NCBI GenBank assembly: GCA_034620365.1
Contig: JAQGEQ010000330.1
Location: forward strand, 310,001-374,000
Direction of reading: 5' to 3'
Source of the DNA: Pegea sp. RAD2-039
Taxonomy: Eukaryota; Chordata; Thaliacea; Salpida; Salpidae
DNA: 64,000 nt
Shown: positions 34,323 to 45,679 of the stretch, one piece after another
Position numbering within the stretch: the stretch's first letter is position 1
How the letters are laid out: every line of letters begins with the position of its first letter
Notes under the pieces: generated by a model
Database searches by the model: none
Told to the model about the DNA's origin: nothing
Seen by the model: only the letters and a program-made list of their open reading frames with translations
Translations under genes and position numbers: made by a program

Positions 34323-35453
34323 CTATGGTTTCTCGCCGGTATGAGTCCTTTCATGAGTTACAAGAGTGGAATTTTGAGCAAATCGTCTTCCACAAACAGC
34401 ACATTCAAATGGCTTCTCGCTAGTATGAGTTCTTTCATGAGTTAAAAGATTGGAATTATGACTAAATGTTTTTCTGCATACAATGCATTCATATGGTTTC
34501 TCACCAGTATGGATTCTTTCATGACATAGAAGACTATACCTATGACTAAATTTTCTTTCACAAACAATGCATTTAAATGGCTTCTCACCAGTATGGGTTC
34601 TTTCATGACATAAAAGACTAGACCTATGACTAAACTTCTTTTCACAAAGAATACATTCATATGGCTTCTCACCAGTATGAGTTCTTTCATGACTTAAAAG
34701 ACTAGATTTTCGATTAAACTTTCTTTCACAAACAAGACATTCATATGGTTTCTCACCAGTATGAGTTCTTTCATGGCATAAAAAATGGGTTTTTTGACTA
34801 AACTTTCTTTCACAAACAATGCATTCATATGGCTTCTCACCAGTATGAGTTCTTTCATGAGTTAAAAGATTGGAAATATGACTAAACTTCTTTTCACAAA
34901 CAACACATTCATATGGTTTCTCACCAGTATGAGTTCTTTCATGACCTAACAAATGATGTTTTTGACTAAATTTTCTTCCACAAACAAGACATTCATATGG
35001 TTTCTCACCAGTATGAGTTCTTTCATGAGTTAAGAGATTGAAATTATGACTAAACTTCTTTTCACAAACAACACATTCATATGGCTTCTCACCAGTATGA
35101 GTTCTTTCATGATAAACAAGCTGAGATTTGCATTTAAATTTCTTGTTACAATCTAAGCATTCATATTTTATTTTGAAATTAGATGAAAGTTTGTTTTCTT
35201 CATTATTTTCTTTCCCTTTGAATGCTTTCTTAACGCTGTTAGTGTCTTTAAAAGGAAAACTCGTAGTTGTTGGAATTTCTTTAGTATTATTTAAAGTAGT
35301 TTGATCAGCATGACTTTTATACAAGCTATAAACTTCACAAGAAGTGTTTACCAAAATTTTCTTTTCTGCAGTTTCATTATTAAAACTTTTCTCATCATCA
35401 TCTGATGACAGTTTCCTTTTTCGGTCCAATTTGCTCGCTTCTATTAAATTCAT
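34323..35453 (-). CDS. Locus F: type-2 C2H2 zinc-finger protein, 10 fingers
   Basis: Predicted nuclear DNA-binding protein of 376 residues. The ATG at 35453 follows an acceptor reading CTTTAAATCTAG; this exon start (CCTAGTAACTAG) is shared with K but not with B, D, H or J. The leader has [23 protein letters not shown]. Ten fingers start at residue 97, with -1/2/3/6 residues for fingers 2-10 of HFNT, QHHG, HSNT, QTHC, RSSS, HSSC, HYSC, HSNT and QSTT. The frame ends in TGEKP with TAG in place of the linker Tyr codon, and a decayed extra finger follows, as in G and J. The promoter keeps the heat-shock-like triplet. F lies head-to-tail after E. Confidence 0.9.
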   Translation of the reverse strand: MNLIEASKLDRKRKLSSDDDEKSFNNETAEKKILVNTSCEVYSLYKSHADQTTLNNTKEIPTTTSFPFKDTNSVKKAFKGKENNEENKLSSNFKIKYECLDCNKKFKCKSQLVYHERTHTGEKPYECVVCEKKFSHNFNLLTHERTHTGEKPYECLVCGRKFSQKHHLLGHERTHTGEKPYECVVCEKKFSHISNLLTHERTHTGEKPYECIVCERKFSQKTHFLCHERTHTGEKPYECLVCERKFNRKSSLLSHERTHTGEKPYECILCEKKFSHRSSLLCHERTHTGEKPFKCIVCERKFSHRYSLLCHERIHTGEKPYECIVCRKTFSHNSNLLTHERTHTSEKPFECAVCGRRFAQNSTLVTHERTHTGEKP

Positions 35454-36600
35454 TTTCTAGTTACTAGGCTAGATTTAAAGAAAAACAATTCAATTTTTAA
35501 ATGTCTCTACGAAAGCATAAATGAAAAAATTTGTTTTTACACAATATATAATATTTTAACTACAAACTTTGATTTTTAAGTGATATAATATTTTCATATG
35601 ATATACAAAGTTTGTTTACCAATGCTAACAAACACGCTTAATTAAAGTTTTTTAAAAGTCTAAACCAGAAACTTATCATGTTCCCTGTACATAATGCTAA
35701 ATAAAAAGAACTTTCGATTAACAAATTTTTGTTAACTTTTGCAAGTATTTTCACAAATTGTTGGTTATAGTTCAATATTTAGACACCAAAATATCCAATT
35801 CTATAATAAATAGATAGAAAAACATTTTTCTATAGAAAAGGCATTATTGTGTTACATGTAGCAGTTACGAGGGCAATAAACGTTTGTTTGTGAAAATGAT
35901 AACATGAATTCAGAAACTAAAAATTAAGAAGTATGTAAGAAATTTAAGATTTAATAGTGTTCAAAATAGAAAAAAAAGTTACTCCTTAAGTTTAAAGATT
36001 TTATGAAAATGTCTTTAACAACTTGAGTTATTTATCTCAAATTGAAGTCCTCAATAAACTTAACTTTTATGATGATACTTTATAAGAGAGCAACGAGTAA
36101 TTAAAAATCATATCCAACTAATTGTAATTATTTTTACTTACAAAAATACAAAAGTTAGAGACTCTTTTAATCAAAAGTCAAGACTTGATATTGACTTATT
36201 AGGTTTACACGATATTTAATTTAGACACGATAAGCTCAACTTTAATAAAATACATATTTAAATATCATGAAAATGTATAAAGAATTTATAACTGACAATC
36301 CTACATAATCTAACCAAAATTAATTTAAAGTTCTTAGCATTCACTTAAAATTTTTATTTTAAAAAAGTTTGAAAATTTCATGTCAAAACGCAATACCTGC
36401 AAAAACTTCACAAAAATCAATACTAGCAATTGTCTTATAAAATTAAGCAAGCTACATAAGTTTACAAAACATCAAAAATCATTCAGAATCATCTAACACC
36501 AATCATTTTCCTATATTGACTTTAAGTTTACAAGTAACTAAAAGAGACAAAAGAGAGCAACAAAACCTTATAATTTAAACAAAATTATAATAAAATATAT

Positions 36601-36795
36601 AACACATTGACGTTACCAAACATATAAACTTTTGGTCAAAGTCTTCTTAAGAATATATATATATGTTTGATTTATAAAGGTGATTAATTAATCTTCAAAA
36701 CAGTTGAGAGAAATTATAATTTTGAAAGCATTGTTAGAAACAAAACAATCTTTGCACGCAAACTCTAATGATAATATCAAAGTTCTTGAAGCTTC
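36601..36795 (-). promoter_or_regulatory. Candidate promoter of F: intact HSE-like triplet
   Basis: TTGACGTTACCAAAC (~36607-36621), a TATA run (36653-36664), and TTCTTGAAGCTTC (36783-36795), which on the minus strand reads GAAGCTTCAAGAA. It differs from D at one spacer base only, so the three-unit pattern is kept. Confidence 0.48.
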
Positions 36796-37746
36796 TGCTG
36801 TATGGGTTTTGTAGCTTGTTGATTATTATTATGATGCTTTTACTGCTTTGCTATCAATATTTTTTGTGCATTAAAATTTTTCAGCAATATTGAGTAACTG
36901 CAAATTTAAACTTCTTAAGAGGCTATGTTAGTGCATCTTGCATTCTTTTTTTGTTTATTATAAAGCTACATAAAATTATTTATTTTCCTGAAGTTTCTTT
37001 TAAACATTAATTATTTAAACTTTTTTTGTAGAAACTAAAGAAAAACATAAAATCAAGCTGAAATTTTTTATATTACAAACATGTAATCCAGATTAAGTTC
37101 TAAAAGAAAAAAAAAGCTTCCAAAAAATTGATACTTTTACAGTTCGATTTTTGTTTGAGGTCGATAATTGTTAGTAGAAAGCTCTTAAAAATATTGTAGA
37201 AAAAAATTTAACATTGTAATAAAAAAATTATTTTCTTGTATTTCCTAATGACTTATCTATATTTCTTTTATATTTTAGATTTGATATGATTTATTTATTT
37301 ATTCAACTTTAACTAAAAAATAACCTATAAATAATCCAAAAGATAAAACGATTTGCATTACAAAATAAATATTAATCCATAACTTTGAGATTACTCATAG
37401 TGATTCAATATTAAAAATTACTTTCTATTAATTTTATTATTTATGGTATAAAGCAGAAAATTTACGTGTACTTGTTGTCAACACACGGCTATATATTATT
37501 TCACATTAATCAATCCTAAAAACCTAGAATTTTTAGTTTACTATTATACGTTGTCATATGCTTAAGTGTGATTAGTATATTGTGTTTACGATTTGGTTAG
37601 GCTAGAATGCAAATAAACAGATAAAATAAGCTAACAAGAATAGATGAAATTGGAATTACAACAATCATTTTTAAGTCTACTGATATGCCAAATGTTATAT
37701 CTTTTTCTTTCTTTATTTCCAATTTAATTAAGTACAAAAATGTATT

Positions 37747-37812
37747 GTTTGTGAGAATGTGGTTTAGCAAGAGGTGCTCTTTTCGGGCACCCTCCTTTTC
37801 GTTTATTGCAAT
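37747..37812 (+). mobile_element. 5'-truncated SINE tail
   Basis: GAGAATGTGGTTTAGCAAGAGG, then a GGTGC..GCACC stem, then CCTCCTTTTCG and TTTATTGCAATAAATAAA. Inverted partner of 20925-20990. Confidence 0.65.
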
Positions 37813-38329
37813 AAATAAAGAAAAATTATGATTAAAGCATCTTTTATTTAGTATCATTAGATAATAAAAACATTTCATTACTTGAGTCCAAGTCAAAATT
37901 GTTATGGAGTTTTGTTCTTTTTGCTGTTACGAGCTGTCGAATATTCTTGTAAACTAAAAAAAGATAAATGATTACAAGCTGTTAGTTGTTAAACGATTAT
38001 TTTTAAAATATTTTTGTTTTTCATTTTCTTCAATTTATTAAATAATGCTGTTACTAATTAATTGGTCATTTATAAATACTTACTGTGTTATTTTTCAGAT
38101 TTGTTTAAATATCAAATTACCAAAAACCAGATAAAAACGTATAGCTATTTTAAAATTTCAATTAAACAGTAGGTTTAGAAATTAAGAACCTTACAAAATA
38201 AAATCTACAAATAAAATGTTATGAAATGATGTAAAGAAAACAATCAATAAAACTCATCTCAACAAAATTAATTTATTTATTTTTAAGCAACCTTTTTGTA
38301 GACCACAAACTCAAAACTTAGAATAACCC

Positions 38330-38415
38330 ATATTAACCCCCAAATAACCTTAAGAAACTGTGCAAAGCGGTTACTGCAGCCAGTGAGAAGGTCATAGTGG
38401 CCCCATTTGCACCAT
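38330..38415 (-). other. G+C-richer block, inverted copy
   Basis: Inverted copy of the block at 20310-20408, with several differences and a shorter open frame. The loss of the frame argues against current coding function. Confidence 0.35.
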
Positions 38416-38854
38416 CAAATTAAAGAATTTAAAAAACCCCTCTTTCTGTTAGTCTTGTTCAACGCTTAGAAGGAGTTAATAAAAGTCTTTCTCTGACTAA
38501 ATCAATCCACTGAAATGAAATGTGTCAGAAACTGTAATCTGTGTTTAGAGAATTGACTATAGATATTTTTTAGACACTAGACATCGGTACAGCAAAATTA
38601 ATTTATTCTGTTTATTGAGATTTTGTATTCCACTTACTATGGCTGTTATATTCTCACTATTTATTACCTATTAACGATTATGTAATTATTTATCTTGTAA
38701 TTATATTTATTATAATTTTTGATCAAATTTATCAATATAAGAATAAAAACTAAATATTTTTTAAAAAGCAAATAAATAATTCATCTAATTTTTAAAACTT
38801 TAGATCTTAACCCAGTCACTTCTTCATGTTTTTAAATACAATAGCAACATAACA

Positions 38855-39420
38855 TAAAGTTAAATATGAATAGCGCAATTAAAGAAGATCAAAAGTTTAA
38901 TACCCATGAAATGTATAAGTATTTTATATCAGATAAGGCAATATAAACTAACAAAATTTAATTTAAAATCTAATATTTTGACAGTCAAGAGTATTTAGCC
39001 AAAACTTTTATTTTGAATAGTTTTGAAAATCTGATATTAAAAGTCCATATCTGAAAACTTTCATCTTTAGCTATATTCAATTTGTAATTGGAAACTAATA
39101 ACGAAGAAAACTAACAAAACACTACTAACAAACCAGTGTCAACTACAGAATGAACTAGGTATATAGAGTAATAGGGGATGAAACATTTACGTAAATGGTA
39201 AACTATTCTACTGTCACTACTAACAATAACAACACTACTTTTCAACCTATTGTTTGTGGCTTTGTGAACTAAAATGTACCTCTTACTGGTCTTTTGAAAT
39301 TCTATCTTAACACTTCACTGAATCATTGCTTTGTAGATGGTACATAGTTGTTATATCACTTTAATCCTTTTTTTTCTGAAATCAAGTTTTTCTAGCGATT
39401 AATTACTGTATTCAGTAAAA
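38855..39420 (-). pseudogene. Ghost type-3 locus: flanks without a coding exon
   Basis: The type-3 upstream block (39040-39420) and the proximal part down to ~38860 are present on the minus strand. The sequence then jumps directly into the 3' flank that in C lies after the stop codon. The missing piece, ~750 bases by comparison with C, contains the whole zinc-finger exon. The junction is around 38845-38870, near a short ATAACATAAAG repeat. Nothing remains to be translated. Confidence 0.6.
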
Positions 39421-39719
39421 CATACCCAAGAAATCATCTATAACTAATATTATATTTTAGATTAGTTTTTCAATGCTTTTATAAAAACAAATTTTAAGTG
39501 ATTATTATCTATAAGTATTTATTGAAATTTACTCTTTATTTGTAACTTTATGAAATATAAAATACTCAAAATAATAAAAAGTGAATAAACAAATACTCTT
39601 ACAAAGTTTGTAATTTACAGTTACTTTATAATAATAAAGAAATGTAATGTACCAAAAAATTAAGATCAAAGCAGTAAAAGCACCCAAATAATTATCAACA
39701 ACAACAAAATCAAAAAAGT

Positions 39720-39920
39720 GAAAGCTTCTTTAACTTTGATACTATCATCAGAATTTGCGTGCAAAGATTATTTTGTTTCTAACATTACTTTCATAATTAT
39801 AATTTCTCTCAACTGTTTTGAAGATTAATAAATCATTTTTATAAATCAAACATATATATATATATTCTTAAGAAGACTCTGACCAAAAGTTTATATGTTT
39901 GGTAACGTCCTTTGTGTTAT
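39720..39920 (+). promoter_or_regulatory. Type-2 promoter block ahead of chimeric locus G
   Basis: The TATA run (39852-39865) and TTTGGTAACGTCC (~39897-39910) are present, but the TGACGT core is changed and the HSE position (~39720, GAAAGCTTCTTTAAC) has lost a unit. At ~40095 the type-2 sequence stops and type-3 sequence begins. Confidence 0.4.
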
Positions 39921-40651
39921 AAATATTTTTAGAATTTATGTTAAATTATATGGTTTTGTTGCTCTCTTTTGTCTCTTTAGTTACTTGTAAACTTAATGCC
40001 AATATATAAAAATGATTGGTGTTAGATGATCATGAATGATTTTTGATAAATTTTAAACTTATGTAGCTTGCTTAATTTTATAAGAAAATTGCTTTTAATA
40101 TCAGATTTTCAAAACTGTTCAAAATAATACATTTAGCTAAATGCTCTTGGCTGTCAAAATATTAGAATTGAATTAAATTTTGTCAGTTTATATTGCCTTA
40201 TCTGTTATACAATTCATATAAATTACAAGGGTATTAAATTATTGATCTTCTTTAATTGAGCTTTCAGTCTTAAACTGCTTCTGTATTATATTTTGTTTTT
40301 AAAGTTCCATTTTTCTTTTCCATTTATTTTCTGCATATTAAGTAAATCAAAATCAACACTTAAATTTGAATTTATTGAGGATATTGAAAATATTGAGTTT
40401 ATCATATTTATCATTAAGACTTAAAAAAACTTTTAATAAGTTTTTTGAATTAATTGTTGCTCTCAATTTATGTTAATCATAAATTTAAATTTTATTGAAA
40501 AGTTAACAATTAGATATTGGATAAAACTATTTCAAAATTTTTTCTTAAAATCTTTAGAAGTAGGGTATAATTTGATTGCATCTGTTTAAACTGTTAGAAC
40601 CTTTTTCTTTCTTGTATACAGCTTTATATTTAGTTTAAAACACCTTTTATA

Positions 40652-41400
40652 AGGGTATCACGTAGATCAATTTAGTTTTAACAATACAAATAGAGATGAA
40701 GTAAGTGCACCTTACTCTTATTAAGATAATAGCAAGACTAAAAAAAGTAGACAAAGAAAAAGAAACCAGACTTGTAAAAAAAATAAATCTTATTTCAGGA
40801 ACTATTATGAATGCATAGTTTGTAACAAACATTTAAAATCCAAATCTAAAGTTATAATTCACGAAAGAACTCATACTGGTGAGAAGCCATATGAATGTAT
40901 TGTTTGTGAAAGAAAGTTTGCAGATAATTTTAGTCTTTTAAATCATGAAAGAACTCATACTGGTGAGAAGCCATTTGAATGTATTGTTTGTGAAAAGAAA
41001 TTTAATCAAAAACACAATTTGTTAGGTCATGAAAGAACTCATACTGGTGAGAAGCCATATGAATGTATTGTTTGAGAAAGAAAATTTGCAGATAATTTTA
41101 GTCTTTTAAATCATGAAAGAACTCATACTGGTGAGAAGCCATTTGAATGTATTGTTTGTGAAAAGAAATTTAATCAAAAACACAATTTGTTAGGTCATGA
41201 AAGAACTCATACTGGTGAGAAGCCATATGAATGTATAGTTTGTGGAAGAAAATTTGCACGTAATTCCAATCTTGTAACTCATGAAAGGTCTCATACTGGC
41301 GAGAAACCATAGGAATATGTTTTGTTTGTGAAAAAAAAATTTAGTTTAAATTCAAGTCGATTACGCCATGAAATGATGCATGTTTTTCAGAAAAAGTGAG
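40652..41400 (+). pseudogene. Locus G: decayed chimeric zinc-finger gene
   Basis: The leader region and first finger are type 3, with the same in-frame TAA as C. Fingers 2-6 are type 2, and the end (GEKP followed by TAG, then a relic finger) and 3' flank match F and J. Fingers 2-3 and 4-5 (ADNFSLLNH and NQKHNLLGH helices) are an almost exact 168-bp tandem duplication. A TGA at 41073-41075 replaces the second zinc Cys codon of finger 4. With no start codon and at least two internal stops it is dead. It records at least two recombination events, near 40095 and near 40880. Confidence 0.8.
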
Positions 41401-41442
41401 ATCATTTTGGTGGTCACAGTTTACTCACAATTTATAAGAATG

Positions 41443-41448
41443 AATAAA
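41443..41448 (+). terminator. Poly(A) signal downstream of G
   Basis: AATAAA in the same context as those of F and J. Retained although the gene is dead. Confidence 0.45.
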
Positions 41449-42720
41449 TAGCTTTGTTAAGATCAGAGGGTTTAAAAATATAATTTTTAAAATTGTTTTT
41501 TCAGTTTGAGCTGTTTTCATTTTATTTATATTTGTTTTATTGATCAAATGGTGTATGTACAGTAAATAATAATGATTTGAAAAGTTATTTTTTATTTTAT
41601 TGTTTGTGATCGACGGTACGTATTTTTTTTGTAAACGAACTGTACCTTATTTCGTTCCTTGTCCAAGTTTTTATAAACCCACAAGTATTTTATTGTCCTT
41701 TATTTATTATCAAAAAGCTTCTTTATTTAGATTTTAATTTCTTAGTTAATCAATGCTGTGCAAACTGCTGATAGTTATTAGGTTTTTGTTGAGAAATCCG
41801 TTTAAAACTTTTTAAATTTCTGTAACTTATTACTCTTTGCAATTTTTTTTTTATTTTTTAATTGAAACTTCAGTTTTTAGTAGATACTCAAAATAGTTTC
41901 AAGAAAATAAAGTTTTAATTCTTAAAATTTCTTTTTTCAAACTTGTTGCTATTTTGTTTGTCATTTCATTTTAGAAATAAATACTTTTAATAAATCATAT
42001 TGCATCATAATTAATCCCTTCTGCTATAGCACTTAGACGTTTAATACCCGAATGGTTAAAACTAACTTAAAAGATTGAGTTGATGAAAAATTGAAATAAT
42101 TATCTAATTTTCTTAAACTTTGTTAGCAAGCAAGTTATTAAGTCAGAAGAAGAAATACTTGCTTAACGTTTGCCTGTAAGTTCAGTTTAAACTATTTTAT
42201 AATAGTATTATTTTAAGATGTCAATTTAGATTTAATAATATTCTTCATTTCTTAAATTACTTTCAGTTTATCTAAACACAATTAATTGTTACAACTGAAT
42301 TACTTTCTGCAAACAAGATAAAACCAAAACATCTAGAAACTTTAGTTTCCTGATGTCTTTAAATTATACAATCTACAAATTCACCGAATTTCTTGAGAAA
42401 ATCTTTTAGTTTATCTTTAAAATATTTTTCTTATTAATCAGGATAAGTTTGTGGATGACGTAAAAAAACCATTATGTAGAATTTAGTTCATAAAAAAATG
42501 TTTCAAAAATACTTCAGTTTATTGTTTACAATATTAGAAAACTGGAAATTTTATTAGATAAATGAAAAGATGATTTAACACATCTATCTACACGATGTCT
42601 TAGCCAAAAATCATAATGTTTATAATAAACATTATAAATTATGTTTATAAAAATAATAATTTTAACTGCAAAGAATAATCATGTATATTATTACAAATGT
42701 AATAGCAAGTTGTTACAACA
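41449..42720 (+). repeat. 3' flank of G, shared with F and J
   Basis: Collinear with 52975-54240 and with the reverse of 32900-34187. It ends abruptly near 42720. About 120 bases of unmatched sequence follow before the H-type flank begins at ~42845, which marks an exchange junction. No gene is seen. Confidence 0.7.
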
Positions 42721-42844
42721 AGTTTTAACTCACAATAACTTTGTCTAGCTACTAAGAGAAGTCAATTACTAAAACTTTTCCAGAATAAATTTTCACATTT
42801 ATACAATTATACAAAATGTTTTATGTAGAGAAACGTTTAACAGT

Positions 42845-45679
42845 TTCTGATTTAACTTTTGTCAGAAACTTCAAACGACGAGATAAAGGCGACCCATCTA
42901 ACTTCTTTTTGAAATGTATATTATTTAGCTATATTTTTAACACGTTTTATTTGTACAAATACAAATAAAGTAGAACTTGTTTTTCTATCAAATAGCAAAA
43001 GTAATTTTACTTAAATGAAATATAACTAAAAAATGAAGGCTATTAGCTACGTGTATCAAGCAGCAAAAATTTAAATAAAAAGTTGCTCTGCTTTAACTTT
43101 ATCTATTAGTGAAACTAAAACTGATGTATACAGTTTAAGTTATTAGATAAAACAAACAAAAAATTGACAAAATTATATATTTCTTTTTAAGAACATCAAA
43201 ATATATGTTAACATAATTTTGTAGCCTATAGTTGTCGTAAGAGCAAATTATTGTACTCTGTAGTTTATTTAAAAACAAAATAACTGAAAACGACTGTGAT
43301 AAAGAGAACTTTGAGGTAATTCTTTCCAACATGAAGGAAGCTTATATAAAATTTATCTAAAAATCAATTAAGATAATATGATCTTTGCCTAATCATTTTG
43401 TGCTGGTTTGTGTAACCTTACCACTTATGTAGTTTTTCCGAACCTTCTTTTAGTCACAGTTAGATTTTACAACGTTCGTTTCTCAGTAATCTGGACTTTT
43501 CTTTATTGACATTACTTCTTTGATTTTAGAAATTGGTTGTAGATTTCTGGTTTTATTTAATGTAGATTTTATATCAAAAACCATATAAACAATTGGTTGA
43601 CATTATAAAAATATTATATATAGTATATTATATGAAACAAAATAATCTCCATTAGTACTAGTCCATAACTTACCCGATTGATCTTTTGAAATTAACATCT
43701 TCAGAACTAACATATTGAGTTGCTAAAACAGTTTGAATTGCTTTCCTTATTTTGTAACTTTATACGTAAAACAGGAGAACTAATTAATGCTAATTTGTTA
43801 GCAGTCCATTTTAATCTAATCGATGAAATTGCTTTAAATTGCTAGAATGTTTTTTAACCGTTTTGTTTCATTACTTAAACATCAGATATGTTTGTATTTT
43901 TAGTTACTATTTCTTCACACATATATTTCTTCACAAATTAATACAGGATTTGTACATTTTAAAGTCAGATATTGTTTATTTTTCTGTAGATCCTTTTGAG
44001 CGTTTGACACTTTTGATGATTTTACATCTTTAAATCTCGAACAACGGAATAAGTTGCTAAATGAGATAGAATGATTGTCCTTTTTTATATTCTTTTTTAT
44101 ATCCTAGTTTTCTTAATCTAATTTCAATACATCAGACGTACTGATAAATATTGATTTGTTACATTGATGGTTTTATGAATGATTTTAAAGTAATAATTAA
44201 GAATTGATAAATCTTCACAAAAAAAAATTACAAAAAACAACCGTACAAAATGTGCGATGTGTATCTCAAAAAACTATGAAATAATAAAATTTAAAAGAGT
44301 ATATCAAATTTGAGGCAAATATTTTTATTTAATTTTTTTAACTTAAAAATACTAACTCATATTGTAAGACTTTATACCAAGATTAAAAATTGTTTAAAAT
44401 TCACTCTTTGGAAGGTATCATCCTTAAGATATTTTGGCTGTTTTGTTGGTATTAGCAACTTTAAAACTTATTTTTATTATTTATAGTTCACATTTAGTGG
44501 TAAATTCTTCATTCCAAAAAAATGTTATTTTATAAGACTTTTTCATAAGATTAATTCAACTAAGGAATAATCTGTATATAGTTATAATCAGTTACTGCAC
44601 CGATGGTTTGGTTAGGTGTTTTGGTTTGTTTTGGTTTGTTTGGATAATTAGAGTTCCATTTAAATTAGCAACTTAATGGTTGGTTCGATAATTAGAATTA
44701 CCAAGAGCTGAAATGGATCAACAGTTATATATCTAACGTAGAAGTAGTAAACTGAACAGTTTAAAACACTCTAGCATCTTGCTTACAGGAATATTAATCA
44801 TAAAGTTTAAAAATGATGGAGTAGTTACCGATAAGAAAATATTAGTTTTTCTGCCGTTACTTCTGGTGTGACAAAATTTTAAAGTAATTTAAACTATTTA
44901 AAAAACTCAATCTGTTAACTTTGATATAACTATTTGGGTAAGAAATAGTTAAGTTTTATAGAAGATGATTTATTTAGGATGATGTAATTGTCAATAATAT
45001 GAAATGTTAAAAAACTTCTTTTTCTAAATTTATAGTATGAAGAGGATAATAACGTTTATTGTTTTTATCTGCAACAACCATTTTAAAAAAAGAAAACGAT
45101 TTTAAGATTTCAAACATTAGTTTTCTTGTAAAAATTGCAATAATTACTAAAAACTGTAGTTTTACATTCATAAAAAAAACAAAACACAAAATTATTCAGT
45201 TTTACAAACATATAAGGATTTAACGAATCTTTAGATTGTAACTAAAAAGTTACCACAATTTCCATTGCCTTTATCAACTAAAAAAATATAATTACTTTCA
45301 AAAACTTGTTGAAAAATAATTCAAGATGTTAATAAATACTTAAAATACAAACTTTGAAAATTAAGGAATACAAAATTTTTTTTAATAGTTTACAAAAAAG
45401 CTCTACGACAACAACAACATAAGAATACCAACTTTAGTCTAAAGCAAAAAATTGATTGTAAAACCTTTATTATTTATTGTAGACTTACACACTATTTCAA
45501 TAATAGAGTAATCATTAAAATAGTTAATTAAAGCATAAATTGCAACAACCAGCCAAACAAAAAATCATTATTTTGTTTCCTTTAAACTCAAAGATCTTTA
45601 AATAGTTACTTTTTAGTTTAAACATATTTTCATTTACCCATACTTGAATTGTGAGTAAACGTTTACCAGAAAAATGATT
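42845..45679 (+). repeat. 2.7-kb type-2 3' flank, copy downstream of H
   Basis: Begins within the CAGAAACTTCAAACGACGAG word shared with ~11530, 13165 and 56655. It runs collinear with 13262-15971 and 56760-59453, and contains the ~400-bp module at 44265-44590. The AATAAA found at this flank in B, D and K is changed to AATTAA here, near 45533. Small frames (43135-43332, 43839-44033, 45007-45189) are shadows of the repeat. Confidence 0.75.

Larger units (their letters stand above)
36590..39940 (-). repeat. Right arm of inverted repeat IR1
   Basis: Inverted partner of 18030-22130 (see that entry). Compared with the left arm it has lost ~750 bases around 38855, where the type-3 coding exon should be. 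Apart from the SINE tail and the ghost locus no gene is seen. The 99-codon minus-strand frame at 37597-37896 crosses the SINE tail and has no conserved counterpart in the left arm. Confidence 0.75.

Noticed and set aside
37597-37896. 99-codon minus-strand frame as a gene
   Set aside because: It crosses a SINE tail and lacks a conserved counterpart in the matching IR1 arm at 20.9 kb.
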